A stretch of DNA of 64,000 nucleotides from NCBI RefSeq assembly GCF_036030735.1, contig NZ_CP107928.1, positions 9,362,001 to 9,426,000 of the forward strand. Direction: 5' to 3'. Below are positions 9,502 through 18,402 of the stretch, piece by piece. Each line of letters begins with the position of its first letter. Position 1 is the first letter of the stretch. This DNA is from Streptomyces sp. NBC_00425 (GTDB lineage Bacteria > Actinomycetota > Actinomycetes > Streptomycetales > Streptomycetaceae). Below the pieces are notes generated by a model that was not told where the DNA came from, ran no database searches, and was given only the letters and a program-made list of their open reading frames with translations. The position numbers and the translations under genes are program-made.

Positions 9502-11070
9502 GTGATCAAGCCACCTTGGATACGCAGCGTCAGACGCGCGCTGGTGGCGGCCGGCGCCACCGCCGCGCTCGCCGCAGGACTCCTCACCGCCACGGCCACC
9601 ACCTCGCAGGCCGCCACCCAGGGGCCGTGCGACATCTACGCCGCAGGCAGTACCCCCTGCGTCGCGGCACACAGCACCACCCGGGCCCTGTACGGGGCGT
9701 ACAACGGCCCGCTCTACCAGATCAGGCGCGCCTCCGACAACACGACCAAGGACATCGCCCCGCTGAACGCCGGAGGTGGCGCCGACGCCGCCGCGCAGGA
9801 CTCCTTCTGTGCCGGCACCAGCTGCGTCATCACCGTCATCTACGACCAGTCTCCCAAGGGCAACAACCTCACCCAGGCGCTCAAGGGCCACTGGCCCGGG
9901 CCGGCCGAGGGCGGGAACGACAACCTGGCCAACGCCTTCGAAGCGCCGGTCACCGTCGGCGGGCACAAGGCGTACGGCGTCTACGTCGCACCCGGCACCG
10001 GCTACCGCAACAACAACACCAACGGCATCGCCACCGGCGACCAGCCGGAGGGCATGTACGCGATCTTCGACGGCACGCACTTCAACGGCGGCTGCTGCTT
10101 CGACTACGGCAACGCCGAGACGACCGGCAACGACGACGGCAACGGCACCATGGAGGCTCTCTACTTCGGCAACAGCAAGGGCTGGGGCTGGGGCAGCGGC
10201 AACGGCCCCTGGGTCATGTCCGACCTGGAGAACGGCCTGTTCTCCGGGGTCAACCGCGGATTCAACGCCAATGACCCCAGTGTCAACAACCGGTTCCTGA
10301 CCGCCATGCTCAAGGGCGGCTCGAACCAGTGGGCCATCCGCGGCGGCGACGCGCAGTCGGGCGGCCTGTCCACCTTCTACAACGGCGTACGCCCCAACGC
10401 CACCGGCTACAACCCGATGAAGAAGCAAGGCGCGATCATCCTCGGCATCGGCGGCGACAACAGCAACACCGGCCAAGGCACCTTCTACGAAGGCGTCATG
10501 ACCTCGGGCTACCCCTCGGACGCCACCGAGAACGCCGTACAGGCCAACATCACCGCCGCCGGCTACAACGGCGGCTCGACCAGCACCGCAACCCTCACCC
10601 CCGGCTCCCGGATCTCCCTGCAGGCCACCACCGCGCCCTGCTGCACCTCGCACTACCTCCGCCACAACGACGCCGACACCAAGGTCGTCATCTCCAGCAT
10701 CAACTCCTCCAGCTCGGCCACCGACAAGGCCGACGCCACCTGGATCGTCCGCGCCGGCCTGGCCAACACTTCCTGCCTGTCCTTCGAGTCCACCGACAAG
10801 CCGGGTCAGTTCCTACGCCACTCCAACTACCAGCTCTACCTGAACACCGACAACGGAGGCAGCTCGTTCGCCAAGGACGCCACCTTCTGCCCCACTGCGG
10901 GCAACAGCGGGGTCGGCACCTCCTTCCAGTCCGTCAACTTCCCGACCAAGTACCTCCGCCACTACAACTACACGGCCTACATAGCCGACAACGGCGGCTC
11001 CAACGCCTGGGACGCCACCAAGTCGTGGGCTCAGGACACCAGTTGGCTGACCGCGGCTCCCTGGAGCTGA
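9502..11070 (+). CDS. abfB: GH54 alpha-L-arabinofuranosidase with CBM42, secreted
   Basis: This 522-residue secreted enzyme removes alpha-L-arabinofuranosyl side chains from arabinan and arabinoxylan. A GTG start with AAGGAG 8 nt upstream opens a signal peptide ending SQAA. The ArabFuran-catalytic domain covers about 38-355: GPCDIYAAGSTPCVAAHS start motif, paired cysteines (CAGTSC, GGCCFDYGNAE), nucleophile Glu218 in GTMEALYFG, and probable acid/base Asp283 in GGDAQSGG, matching the positions known from fungal AbfB enzymes. The CBM42 trefoil (about 375-522) has the ligand-binding HYLRH, GQFLRH and KYLRHYNY motifs. Family and both catalytic residues are intact. It lies between two GH43-AbfB genes on the same strand. 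Confidence 0.93.
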   Translation: MIKPPWIRSVRRALVAAGATAALAAGLLTATATTSQAATQGPCDIYAAGSTPCVAAHSTTRALYGAYNGPLYQIRRASDNTTKDIAPLNAGGGADAAAQDSFCAGTSCVITVIYDQSPKGNNLTQALKGHWPGPAEGGNDNLANAFEAPVTVGGHKAYGVYVAPGTGYRNNNTNGIATGDQPEGMYAIFDGTHFNGGCCFDYGNAETTGNDDGNGTMEALYFGNSKGWGWGSGNGPWVMSDLENGLFSGVNRGFNANDPSVNNRFLTAMLKGGSNQWAIRGGDAQSGGLSTFYNGVRPNATGYNPMKKQGAIILGIGGDNSNTGQGTFYEGVMTSGYPSDATENAVQANITAAGYNGGSTSTATLTPGSRISLQATTAPCCTSHYLRHNDADTKVVISSINSSSSATDKADATWIVRAGLANTSCLSFESTDKPGQFLRHSNYQLYLNTDNGGSSFAKDATFCPTAGNSGVGTSFQSVNFPTKYLRHYNYTAYIADNGGSNAWDATKSWAQDTSWLTAAPWS

Positions 11071-11078
11071 CCGAGTGA

Positions 11079-11120
11079 CCGAACCCGTGGGGCCTTTGGG
11101 CACAGGCCCCGCGGGTTCGG
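11079..11120 (+). terminator. Strong hairpin between abfB and the next GH43 gene
   Basis: Two 17-nt arms (11079-11095 and 11104-11120) pair completely except for one G-T pair around an 8-nt loop, starting 8 nt after the abfB stop codon. It is probably a terminator or partial attenuator for read-through into the gene at 11162. Confidence 0.75.
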
Positions 11121-11161
11121 GGCCATGCGTCCCGATTCCGCACACCTCTCGGAGGCACCAG

Positions 11162-12538
11162 ATGAGCGCAACCCCCCTCCCGTCGCGCCGGCTGTTCCTC
11201 GGCATGGCCGCGACGGTGCCGCTGTCCATGACCGGCGCGCTGGCCGTCGCCGGCCAGTCCGCGAGCGCCGCGACGGGCTCCCCCTTCGTCATGGGCTACT
11301 TCACCCAGTCACCGAGAAACCTCGGTACGGACTACGGCCTGCACCTCGCGGTCAGCACCGACGGGCTGCAGTGGATGCCCCTGAACCAGAACAACCCCGT
11401 CGTGACCCCGACCGGGGGCGACGGCGGTCTGCGCGACCCCTTCATCCTGCCCAAGCACGACGGCGGCTACGTCGTGATGGCGACCAACCTGAAGGGAACC
11501 GACTGGACAGAGCAGAGCCAGGTCATCCACGTCTGGGACTCCAAGGACCTGCGCTCCTTCGACAACTACCGCCTGCTCAAGCTGCACTCGATGGCCACGC
11601 ACAGCTGGGCCCCCGAGGCCTTCTGGGACGCCTCCCGCGGCCAGTACGCCATCATCTACTCGGCCGTCAACAGCAGCGGACACAACGTGATCATGGTGAA
11701 CTACACCACGGACTTCCAGACCGTGACGCCGCCGCAGGTCTTCTTCGACCCGGGCTACGACGTCATCGACGGCTCCCTGGCCATGGGCGTGAACGGCGTC
11801 AACTACCTCTACTTCAAGGGCCACAACAAGCTCGTGGGTGCGAAGTCCACTTCCCTCACCCCTGGCAGTTTCACCGTCTACACCCCTGGCCTGGCGCCGC
11901 AGGGAGGCATCGAAGCCCCGATCCTCGCCCAGGCCTCCGGCACCTGGTACCTGTGGGGCGACGCCAACGCGCTGTTCTACACCTGGCAGACCGACGACCT
12001 CTCCGCCGGCACCTGGACCGCCACCGACCGGCGTGTCTGCACCCAGCCTCTGAACTCCAAACACGCCACCATCCAGCCGATTCCCCAGACGGTGTACGAC
12101 AACCTTGTCGCCCAGTGGGGCAAGCCCGCCTGGAACCGGCTGAAATCCTTCAACTTCCCGGACAGGTACTGGCGGCATGCGGATGACATCGGCCGCATCG
12201 ACCCGTACCCGTTCGACCCGTACACCGATGCGGAATGGAAGCTGGTGCCCGGACTGGCCGATCCTTCGGGAGTCTCCTTCCAGTCCGTCAACTCCCCGAG
12301 CCGCTACCTACGACACGCGTACTACCAGCTGCGACTGGACGTCAACGACGGCACCACGAAGTTCGCCCAGGACGCCACCTTCCACAGGACCGCCGGACTC
12401 GCCGACCCTTCGTGGTCGTCGTTCCGCTCTCACAACTACCCGGACCGCTATATCCGGCATTTCGACTACGTGCTGCGCATCGATCCGATCTCCACCGCTC
12501 TCGGCAGGGCCGACGCCACGTTCTCCGTCTGGTACTGA
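11162..12538 (+). CDS. GH43 family glycosidase with AbfB (CBM42) domain, Tat-secreted
   Basis: A 458-residue exported protein. The start ATG follows GGAGGCACCAG (GGAGG 8 nt upstream). The twin-arginine signal reads PSRRLFLGMAATV, with cleavage near SASA. The GH43 region (about 38-320) shows GGLRDPFI (base Asp), HSWAPEAFW and GIEAPIL as the position of the acid Glu. The C-terminus has AbfB repeats FPDRYWRH, PSRYLRH and YPDRYIRH. It likely acts on arabinan or arabinosyl side chains outside the cell. It shares its plan with the 7709 protein but uses a Tat rather than a Sec signal, so the two are exported differently if both predictions hold. Confidence 0.83.
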   Translation: MSATPLPSRRLFLGMAATVPLSMTGALAVAGQSASAATGSPFVMGYFTQSPRNLGTDYGLHLAVSTDGLQWMPLNQNNPVVTPTGGDGGLRDPFILPKHDGGYVVMATNLKGTDWTEQSQVIHVWDSKDLRSFDNYRLLKLHSMATHSWAPEAFWDASRGQYAIIYSAVNSSGHNVIMVNYTTDFQTVTPPQVFFDPGYDVIDGSLAMGVNGVNYLYFKGHNKLVGAKSTSLTPGSFTVYTPGLAPQGGIEAPILAQASGTWYLWGDANALFYTWQTDDLSAGTWTATDRRVCTQPLNSKHATIQPIPQTVYDNLVAQWGKPAWNRLKSFNFPDRYWRHADDIGRIDPYPFDPYTDAEWKLVPGLADPSGVSFQSVNSPSRYLRHAYYQLRLDVNDGTTKFAQDATFHRTAGLADPSWSSFRSHNYPDRYIRHFDYVLRIDPISTALGRADATFSVWY

Positions 12539-12581
12539 GGCAACGCGCCTCGAGAGGTCGCAACCGCGGTGCGGTCAGTGG

Positions 12582-13115
12582 TCAGTCGTGCCGGCAGGCC
12601 TCGCGCTTGAACTCGGCGAGGGGGACGGTGGCGGTGGACTCCACGCCGTCGTCGGAGATGCTCTGGTAAAGGACCCTGCCCGGGGTGAGTCCATCACGGT
12701 CGGTCAGCGTGAAGGTGACGCTCCTGGACGACCATGAGTTGTCCTCGGTCCACCCGTAGAGGGCGTAGCGGGTGCCGGCGGTCAGTCGAGCGAGGGGAGT
12801 GGTCGCGGTCCAGCCGGCGGCGGGAGGATCCAGAGGCCACGTGGTGAGACCGGCGTGCAGAGGGCTGTCAACTGTCCATGAGCCGACCGTCGCCTCCTCG
12901 TCGGGATCGGCGTCGGCGACGTAGAGCGTCGCGCCGTCGATCCGATGCCCGCAGACCGCCATGACACCGAGCAGACGGCCGTCGTCGGTCACGGAGATGC
13001 CGGCGACGGCATCGACGGGCACCGTGCACCCCGAGACGCCGGCCAGGGCCACTCCGGCCGCAACGGCCGCGAGGAGGCGGCGAGTCCTCCGCCGCGGCGA
13101 CGTGGTCGACGTCAT
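12582..13115 (-). CDS. Putative lipoprotein of unknown function
   Basis: A 177-residue protein with a lipoprotein signal: arginine-rich n-region, hydrophobic stretch and lipobox LAGVSGC with Cys near residue 30. The ATG has GAGGGGG 5 nt upstream. The rest is beta-rich (LYVADADPDEEATVGSW, YALYGWTEDNSWSSRSVTFTL when read in two parts) without a domain I can name. The start codon overlaps the stop of a short upstream frame (ATGA), suggesting translational coupling. It is convergent with the GH43 gene ending at 12538. Function unknown; probably surface-anchored. Confidence 0.75.
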   Translation of the reverse strand: MTSTTSPRRRTRRLLAAVAAGVALAGVSGCTVPVDAVAGISVTDDGRLLGVMAVCGHRIDGATLYVADADPDEEATVGSWTVDSPLHAGLTTWPLDPPAAGWTATTPLARLTAGTRYALYGWTEDNSWSSRSVTFTLTDRDGLTPGRVLYQSISDDGVESTATVPLAEFKREACRHD

Positions 13116-13369
13116 GAGAACCCCCTCGTAACGGGGAGTCTTTTCCCCTCTTCCGCCAGCACCGCACGTACCCGACAGACTCCCATGTGCTGTCCGGCGG
13201 CGAGCACGTTTTTCGTCGCCGGAACCGTCGTACCCGGGGCCGGGAGCGGCGTGAAGGCCGGCTCGGCGAGGTCGTCGAAGAGACGCTCTCCCGCGCCGAG
13301 GACGGCGGGCACGAGGTGGGGGACCAGTTCGCCGGCCTGCCCAACCGGTTTCGACCCGCACTGTTCCAC
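13112..13369 (-). pseudogene. Possible C-terminal fragment of a dihydrofolate-reductase-like (RibD C-terminal) protein
   Basis: A GTG-initiated frame of 85 codons contains QAGELVPHLVPAVLGAGERL, which resembles the late strand-helix part of the RibD/DHFR-like domain (pattern DEL..HLVPVLLG.GERLF). The N-terminal three quarters of such a domain is missing upstream, and the residues after the motif do not look family-like. It is either a decayed remnant or a small gene coupled to the lipoprotein by ATGA. The family call rests on one motif only. Confidence 0.35.
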
Positions 13370-13529
13370 GCAGCACCTCGCACGGGGTTCGCCGGAACAT
13401 GTGCCGTCGGAGAAGAGCCCGGCAGGGGATGGCGTCGGTGCGGCGAGCTTCGGCGGACCTGTTGGCTGCGGGCACTAGCCTGGCCATCTGCTGACCGACC
13501 GCCTCACAGCGTCGAAGGAGTCACCCGCA

Positions 13530-13939
13530 TGGAGATCGTGTCGTCACGGAAGATCACCACGTTTCTGATGTTCGAGGGGAACGCCGAGGACGCGATGACC
13601 TTCTACATCTCGCTGTTCGACGATGCCGAGGTGGTCAGCATCAGTCGCTACGGAGCCGAGGGTCCCGGCAAGGAAGGCAGTGTGCAGCACGCGACGTTCT
13701 CGCTCGCCGGTGAGCAGTTCATGTGCATCGACAGCCCTGTGCAGCACGACTTCACCTTCACGCCCGCCGTCTCGCTCTTCGTCCAGTGTCAGGACGAAGC
13801 CGAGTTGGACCGCCTCTTCGCGGCCCTGGCCGAGCAAGGCGCCGTGCTGATGCCGCTGGGGGACTATGGCTTCAGCCCCAAGTTCGGCTGGGTCAACGAC
13901 CGGTTCGGCGTCTCCTGGCAGCTGAACCTGCCCGCCTGA
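13530..13939 (+). CDS. VOC family protein (PhnB/glyoxalase-like)
   Basis: A 136-residue cytoplasmic protein with one beta-alpha-beta-beta-beta unit typical of the PhnB/DUF1338-free VOC group: KITTFLMFEGNAEDAMTFY at the N-terminus, QHATFSLAGEQFMCIDSP in the middle, and the C-terminal GWVNDRFGVSWQL strand. GAAGGAG lies 8 nt before the ATG. Members bind metal or small molecules; no substrate can be given. It stands alone and is divergent from the lipoprotein gene. Confidence 0.85.
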
Positions 13940-14028
13940 GCAGTCCTCTCGAGCCGACCGATGCGATGATCTTGCTTGCCCGAATACCGGTTGCCGAGTC
14001 CCTGCCGTGGGCCGAACGATGACACCTT

Positions 14029-14817
14029 GTGACGACCACAGAAACCCAGCCCATGCCCCGCACCGCCCGGCCGATCGCGTTGGTGACAGGAGTCGGCCGC
14101 TCCATCGGGATCGGCGCGGCCGTCGCCCGCCGGTTGGCCCGGGCCGGCTGGAACGTCGCGTTCACGTACTGGACGCCGTACGACGCGCGAATGTCCTGGG
14201 GCGCAGAGGCGGGCGCCGCGGACACCATCGCCAAGTCCCTGGCGGACGAGGGCGCCGAGACGGCGGCCGTCGAGGCGGACCTCGCCGACCCGGACACTCC
14301 GGAACGTGTCTTCGACGAGGTCCGGCGCCGCCTCGGCGACGTCACGGCTCTCGTGATGTGCCACTGCGAGTCGGTCGACTCGGGCCTGCTCGACACCACC
14401 CTGGAGAGCTTCGACCGCCACTTCGCGGTGAACGCGCGCGCCACCTGGCTGCTGATCCGCGAGCACGGTCGTCGCTTCCAGGGCGCTCACGGAACGGGAC
14501 GTGTGATCAGCCTCACCAGTGACCACACCGTCGGCAACCTGCCCTACGGAGCCAGCAAGGGGGCGCTGGACCGCATCACACTGGCCGCCGCCCACGAACT
14601 CGCCTCTCTCGGGATCACCGCCAACGTGATCAACCCGGGGCCGGTGGACACCGGGTGGATGTCCGACGACATTCGGGACCATGTGCTGCGCCGGACGCCG
14701 CTGGGACGGCTGGGCAACCCGCAGGACACCGCCCACCTCGTCGAGTTCCTGTGCTCACCGCAGGGGCAGTGGATCAACGGGCAGCTGCTGAAGAGCAACG
14801 GCGGATTCGCCCACTGA
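14029..14817 (+). CDS. Short-chain dehydrogenase/reductase (SDR)
   Basis: A 262-residue NAD(P)-dependent oxidoreductase. The cofactor motif is a variant TGVGRSIGIG near residues 19-28. The catalytic Tyr-Lys pair appears in LPYGASK and the Ser in SLTSDHT; NPGPVDTGW follows, all as expected for classical SDRs. The GTG at 14029 gives the full Rossmann strand; an ATG eight codons downstream is an alternative. The FTYWTPYDARMSWG insertion after beta-2 suggests a FabG/KR-like antibiotic-resistance or unknown-substrate subgroup. No neighbour points to a pathway. Confidence 0.85.
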   Translation: MTTTETQPMPRTARPIALVTGVGRSIGIGAAVARRLARAGWNVAFTYWTPYDARMSWGAEAGAADTIAKSLADEGAETAAVEADLADPDTPERVFDEVRRRLGDVTALVMCHCESVDSGLLDTTLESFDRHFAVNARATWLLIREHGRRFQGAHGTGRVISLTSDHTVGNLPYGASKGALDRITLAAAHELASLGITANVINPGPVDTGWMSDDIRDHVLRRTPLGRLGNPQDTAHLVEFLCSPQGQWINGQLLKSNGGFAH

Positions 14818-14992
14818 CCCCGGGATCCCCGACACGGACGCCTGCCACGGTGATCCGCCTGCCGAACCGGTCGGACAACAGCCACCCATGCCGGTGACGG
14901 CGTGCGGGACCCAGCGGCCGGCCAGTCGACCCCGAGGTGTGGACGCGAAAGGAGTGGACTGTTCGGCCGGATCGGTGCCATCGTCAGCGATC

Positions 14993-15805
14993 GTGACGGA
15001 GCATGACTTCCTGGCGTTGGCGCCGCAATACACCACGACATCCGAGCTGCTCTCGAGTTCGGCGCGTCGGCGCGGGATGGACGTGGAAGTGCTTCCCGCC
15101 CACGCAGATGTGGGCACCGCCATCGCGAGGGGTGGTGGTCACTACTTCGGCGGCCCCGCTTTCGCGGCACGCGTCGTGGACACCCTCGACGTCGCACTCC
15201 TGGAACCGTCTGACGACTGGCTGGCCACGTTGCCCTACGCGTACACGGGACGGCGCATCGCCATGGCCACCCTGGGCGAGGCGCGATCCCTGTCCCGACC
15301 GGCTTTCGTCAAGCCGCCGAGTGCCAAGACCTTCCCGGCCGCCGTCTACTCCAGCGGTAAGGGCCTCCCGACGGGGCCGGAGCTGTCGGCGGACGTGCCG
15401 GTCCAGATCAGCGACGTGGTGACCTGGGCAGCCGAGTTTCGCCTGTACATCCTGGACGGCGAGGTCCGCACGGGTTCGCAGTACGCGACCTTCGGCCGTC
15501 TCGACGCCGAGCGCCTGCACGGGCACCGCTACGAGGACCACGTCCTGGAGTTCGCGGACGATCTGCTGGCCACGTGCGGCGGTGGCCTGCCCGGCGCGGT
15601 GGTGGTGGACGTCGGGCTCCTGGCCACACCTGAGCACGGCACCGCCGACCGGTGGGCGGTGGTCGAGGCGAACATGGCGTGGTTCAGCAACTGCTACGCC
15701 GCGGATCCTGACCGCGTCCTGGACGTCGTCCTGCGCTCAGCCGGACCCCGGACGCGGATGGCGGAGCGGGACCACCGCTTCTGCCGGGGGACGACGCCAG
15801 GGTGA
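14993..15805 (+). CDS. ATP-grasp domain protein (DUF4343-like)
   Basis: About 270 residues if the GTG at 14993 is used. I chose it because the protein then begins with a short strand (FLALAPQYTTTSELL) as in relatives, but no clear ribosome site is seen, and an ATG at 14888 would add 35 residues. Features: RRRGMDVEVLP, YFGGPAFAARVV, PAFVKPPSAKTFPAAVY, WAAEFRLYILDG, and an ending VVEANMAWFSNCYA that fits the metal-binding end of an ATP-grasp fold. Members ligate amines to carboxylates; the substrate is unknown. No RiPP precursor or carrier gene is adjacent. Confidence 0.7.
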   Translation: MTEHDFLALAPQYTTTSELLSSSARRRGMDVEVLPAHADVGTAIARGGGHYFGGPAFAARVVDTLDVALLEPSDDWLATLPYAYTGRRIAMATLGEARSLSRPAFVKPPSAKTFPAAVYSSGKGLPTGPELSADVPVQISDVVTWAAEFRLYILDGEVRTGSQYATFGRLDAERLHGHRYEDHVLEFADDLLATCGGGLPGAVVVDVGLLATPEHGTADRWAVVEANMAWFSNCYAADPDRVLDVVLRSAGPRTRMAERDHRFCRGTTPG

Positions 15806-16033
15806 GTCCAGCACCCGGGCTGCAAGTCGCTGGATGCATGGACCCGCAGGACGTACGACGACGCCGGCACCGGGACTGCCGCTGGGGCCGGGGATCGCCT
15901 GAAACACCGAGGCACGATGTGGGCCCACGACGGTGTCGGTGTGCCGGACGTCGCTTGTCGAAGCACTGGAGCGGAGTCTCGGCCTCGTCGAACGCCAGTG
16001 GTCCGCCCGGCTCGCCGCCACGGGGGGCCGGGG

Positions 16034-16447
16034 TCAGGCGCGCGGCGGCGACCGGCGCGGGCCGGCCCGGGCGCAGCTGACGCACGTGGTGGCCGCCGGA
16101 CGTATCTCCAGGCGTTCGGGCGGAATCGTCCTGCCGCAGCTCTCGCACTGTCCGTACTGTCCCTGTTCGAGGCGTTCCAGCGCCCGGTCCAGTTCTTCCA
16201 GGTGCTCCCGCGCCTGCGCCATCAGAGCCGCGACGTGCGCCCGCTCGAAGGCGGTGGTGCCTCCCTCGGGGTCGTGCTCGTCGTCGACTGCGACCAGGGC
16301 ATTCGCCGCGACGATCCCGTCGAAGTCGCGGCTCAGTGCGGCCGCACGCGCGAGGGTGTCGGCCCGGTCGGCCGCGAGGCGCGCACGCGCGCCCGAGGGG
16401 CTGGACGTACCGGGCTCGCCCTTGCTGTCGCGGGATGCATCGCCCAT
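16034..16447 (-). CDS. TraR/DksA-type zinc-finger protein
   Basis: A 137-residue protein with a helical hairpin rich in charged residues (about 25-95, ending HLEELDRALERLEQGQYG) followed by a C4 zinc finger, CESC and CVSC about 17 residues apart. This is the DksA/TraR layout; such proteins bind the RNA polymerase secondary channel, and streptomycetes have several. The hairpin tip does not show an obvious DksA DxxDxA motif. The gene is single, with a 258-bp gap to the divergent gene at 16706. Confidence 0.85.
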   Translation of the reverse strand: MGDASRDSKGEPGTSSPSGARARLAADRADTLARAAALSRDFDGIVAANALVAVDDEHDPEGGTTAFERAHVAALMAQAREHLEELDRALERLEQGQYGQCESCGRTIPPERLEIRPAATTCVSCARAGPRRSPPRA

Positions 16448-16705
16448 GCTGCGTGAACGCCGACACGGCCTTGAGCATTCCGCGGCCGGCCGCGTTCCGC
16501 GTGCTCGTGCCTCGCGGTAAGGGGTGGCCGTCGGGCGCCTCCACGGCGTGGCCGGAGAGTGTGCACGGGATGCAGCCGGTATGCAGTGACGTATCTCGTG
16601 ACCTTCGTGCGACGCATTGACCCCGCAGCGTCATCGCGGTTGCATGCTTGAGGTCCTCCGGTGGGGAGCCGGAGACAGCGACCGATGTCATGGCTGGGGG
16701 AAACA

Positions 16706-17824
16706 ATGGAATTCAAGAAGCGGAAGGCCGCCGGACGTGTGCGTGCCGTCTTAGGCGCCGTGGTCGTGGTCTGCGCGGTCACGACGGCGTTGCCGGGAGC
16801 GGTTTCGGCTGAGCCGATGACCGTGCCGGGCGCCGCGAGCGACAGCGTGGCCGGGGTCGAGCGGATCAGTGTCGCGCCCGACGGCACTGAGGGCGACGGT
16901 GACTCCGCCGGCGCCACGATCACGGCCGACGGCCTGCGTATCGCCTTCTCGTCGTCGGCGAAGAACCTGACACCCTCCAACCCGGTCACGTTCGAGAAGG
17001 TGTTCGTCCGTGACCTGCAGGCGGGCCGGACCACGCAGATGAGCACCAACACGTCTCCGATCCAGCGCCCGGTGATCAGCGGGGACGGGCAGTACGTCGC
17101 CCTGTGGGGACAGCTGTTCCGAGACACGAAGGTCCTACTGTCCCAGGTGAGCTCGGCAAGCACGATCGGCGTCAACTGCTCGGGCCTCAGCTGCAGTCAG
17201 CCCTCGCTCAGCGCGGACGGCCGCTACGTCGCCCACGTCGCCACCTTCAGCCGACCGCCGTCCCGGCAGCGCATCGAGGTGCGGGACTGGCGCGCCGACA
17301 CCACGCGGACCGTCGCCGAGTTCGATCACAGCGTTCAGGCCCGCCCGTCCATCAGCGGCGACGGCCGGTTCGTCGCCTACCAGGACGGCCGGACACAGGA
17401 CGTCTTCGTCTGGGACCGCACCGACAACATCTCCACCGGCCCGATCGAAGGTCCGTCCATAGCGGCCACACTCGTCCAGCTCAGCCAGGACGGCAGCAAG
17501 GTCGTCTACCTGTCGGGCTCCGACACCTACGTCCACGACGAGAGCTCGGGCACCGACCAACTGGTGCCCAACGTACGGGGCTTGGCCATCGATCCCACCG
17601 GCCGCCATCTGCTGTACGCCCCATACGACGCGAACGGACCGTCGCTCGTGCTGCGCGATTTGGAGACGGGCACCGACGAAATCGTCTCCACCCGGCCCGC
17701 CTCGGCCGGGACCGACGCGGTCAGCGCCGGCGGGCGCGAGGTGGTCTTCCATTCCACGGCCGATGACATCGTGCCCGGCGACACCAACGGCAAGTCGGAC
17801 GTCTTCATCCGGCGTTTCCCCTGA
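16706..17824 (+). CDS. Secreted PD40/TolB-like beta-propeller protein
   Basis: A 372-residue exported protein. The ATG follows GGGGGAAACA; the signal peptide runs to about residue 36 (cleavage near AVSAEP). The mature part has repeated propeller blades of the PD40 type, seen as ITADGLRIAFSS, ISGDGQYVALW, LSADGRYVAHV, ISGDGRFVAYQ and LSQDGSKVVYL, with the strand FVRDLQAG. Such TolB-like proteins bind partners or ligands; no enzyme motif is visible. The closing HSTADDIVPGDTNGKSDVF, followed by IRRFP, is a frequent end of this actinobacterial group. Confidence 0.8.
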   Translation: MEFKKRKAAGRVRAVLGAVVVVCAVTTALPGAVSAEPMTVPGAASDSVAGVERISVAPDGTEGDGDSAGATITADGLRIAFSSSAKNLTPSNPVTFEKVFVRDLQAGRTTQMSTNTSPIQRPVISGDGQYVALWGQLFRDTKVLLSQVSSASTIGVNCSGLSCSQPSLSADGRYVAHVATFSRPPSRQRIEVRDWRADTTRTVAEFDHSVQARPSISGDGRFVAYQDGRTQDVFVWDRTDNISTGPIEGPSIAATLVQLSQDGSKVVYLSGSDTYVHDESSGTDQLVPNVRGLAIDPTGRHLLYAPYDANGPSLVLRDLETGTDEIVSTRPASAGTDAVSAGGREVVFHSTADDIVPGDTNGKSDVFIRRFP

Positions 17825-17831
17825 TCGCTGA

Positions 17832-17859
17832 CCCTTCCGGCCCGGTGTGGAGGGAAGGG
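17832..17859 (+). terminator. Weak hairpin after the PD40 protein gene
   Basis: CCCTTCC and GGAAGGG form a 7-bp stem 8 nt after the stop codon, between convergent genes. Short stem; low confidence. Confidence 0.35.
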
Positions 17860-17907
17860 GCAGCGTCCGCGTCGTCCCGCGGGGCCAAGGGGCGACCCCG
17901 TAGGAAC

Positions 17908-18402
17908 TCAGCCGTGGTAGTTGATGTATCCGTTGCCGTCGGCGTCGTTGGCGCGCTTGGTGTAGGAGTGGACGTCTGCCTTGGCGCCCGACGGCTTCAG
18001 CAGGTAGATGGTGTCCTTGTCGTTGTTCCAGATGAAGTTGCAGTTCTGGCGGTAGACGACGTTGCCGGCGTCGGAGCTGGTGCCCCTGCCGCCGCGCAGC
18101 TTCACGTAGTCGCCGGGCTCGAGCTTGTGGCTGGAGGCGAAGGTGAACTTGTTCCCCGTGGCGTCCTTGACCACGTAGCCCTTGAGGTCGACGGTCGCGG
18201 TGCGGGAGTAGTTCTTGATCGTCAGGTACTCGTCTTTGGTGTTGCCGCCGGAACACCGGTTGGAGTCGCTGCCGGGTGCGTCGTACTGGACGCCCTTGAC
18301 CTTCAGCGCCGACGTGTACTCGGTGGCCTGGGCCGGTCCTGCGGTGATCGCGGCTATCGTGCCGGCAGCGGCGACTGTGGCCAGGGCATGGCGCATGCGC
18401 AT
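17908..18402 (-). CDS. Small secreted lamin-tail-domain (LTD) protein
   Basis: A 164-residue protein with a Sec signal (about 1-27, cleavage near AQATEY) and a single lamin-tail domain in the mature part: DEYLTIKNYSRTATVDLKGY, VVKDATGNKF, KLEPGDYVKLRGG and NDKDTIYLLKPSGAKADVHSY (here close to the full strand set). LTD proteins are exported and often bind DNA or sit beside nucleases; the role here is unknown. The start lies behind a GGGGGGA stretch. It is a stand-alone gene, convergent with the PD40 gene. Confidence 0.85.
   Translation of the reverse strand: MRMRHALATVAAAGTIAAITAGPAQATEYTSALKVKGVQYDAPGSDSNRCSGGNTKDEYLTIKNYSRTATVDLKGYVVKDATGNKFTFASSHKLEPGDYVKLRGGRGTSSDAGNVVYRQNCNFIWNNDKDTIYLLKPSGAKADVHSYTKRANDADGNGYINYHG

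Noticed and set aside
12539..12581. Terminator between the convergent GH43 and lipoprotein genes
   Set aside because: No stem of useful length was found in the 43-bp gap.
14993..15805. Graspetide-type RiPP biosynthesis
   Set aside because: An ATP-grasp protein is present but no precursor peptide, methyltransferase or transporter lies nearby.
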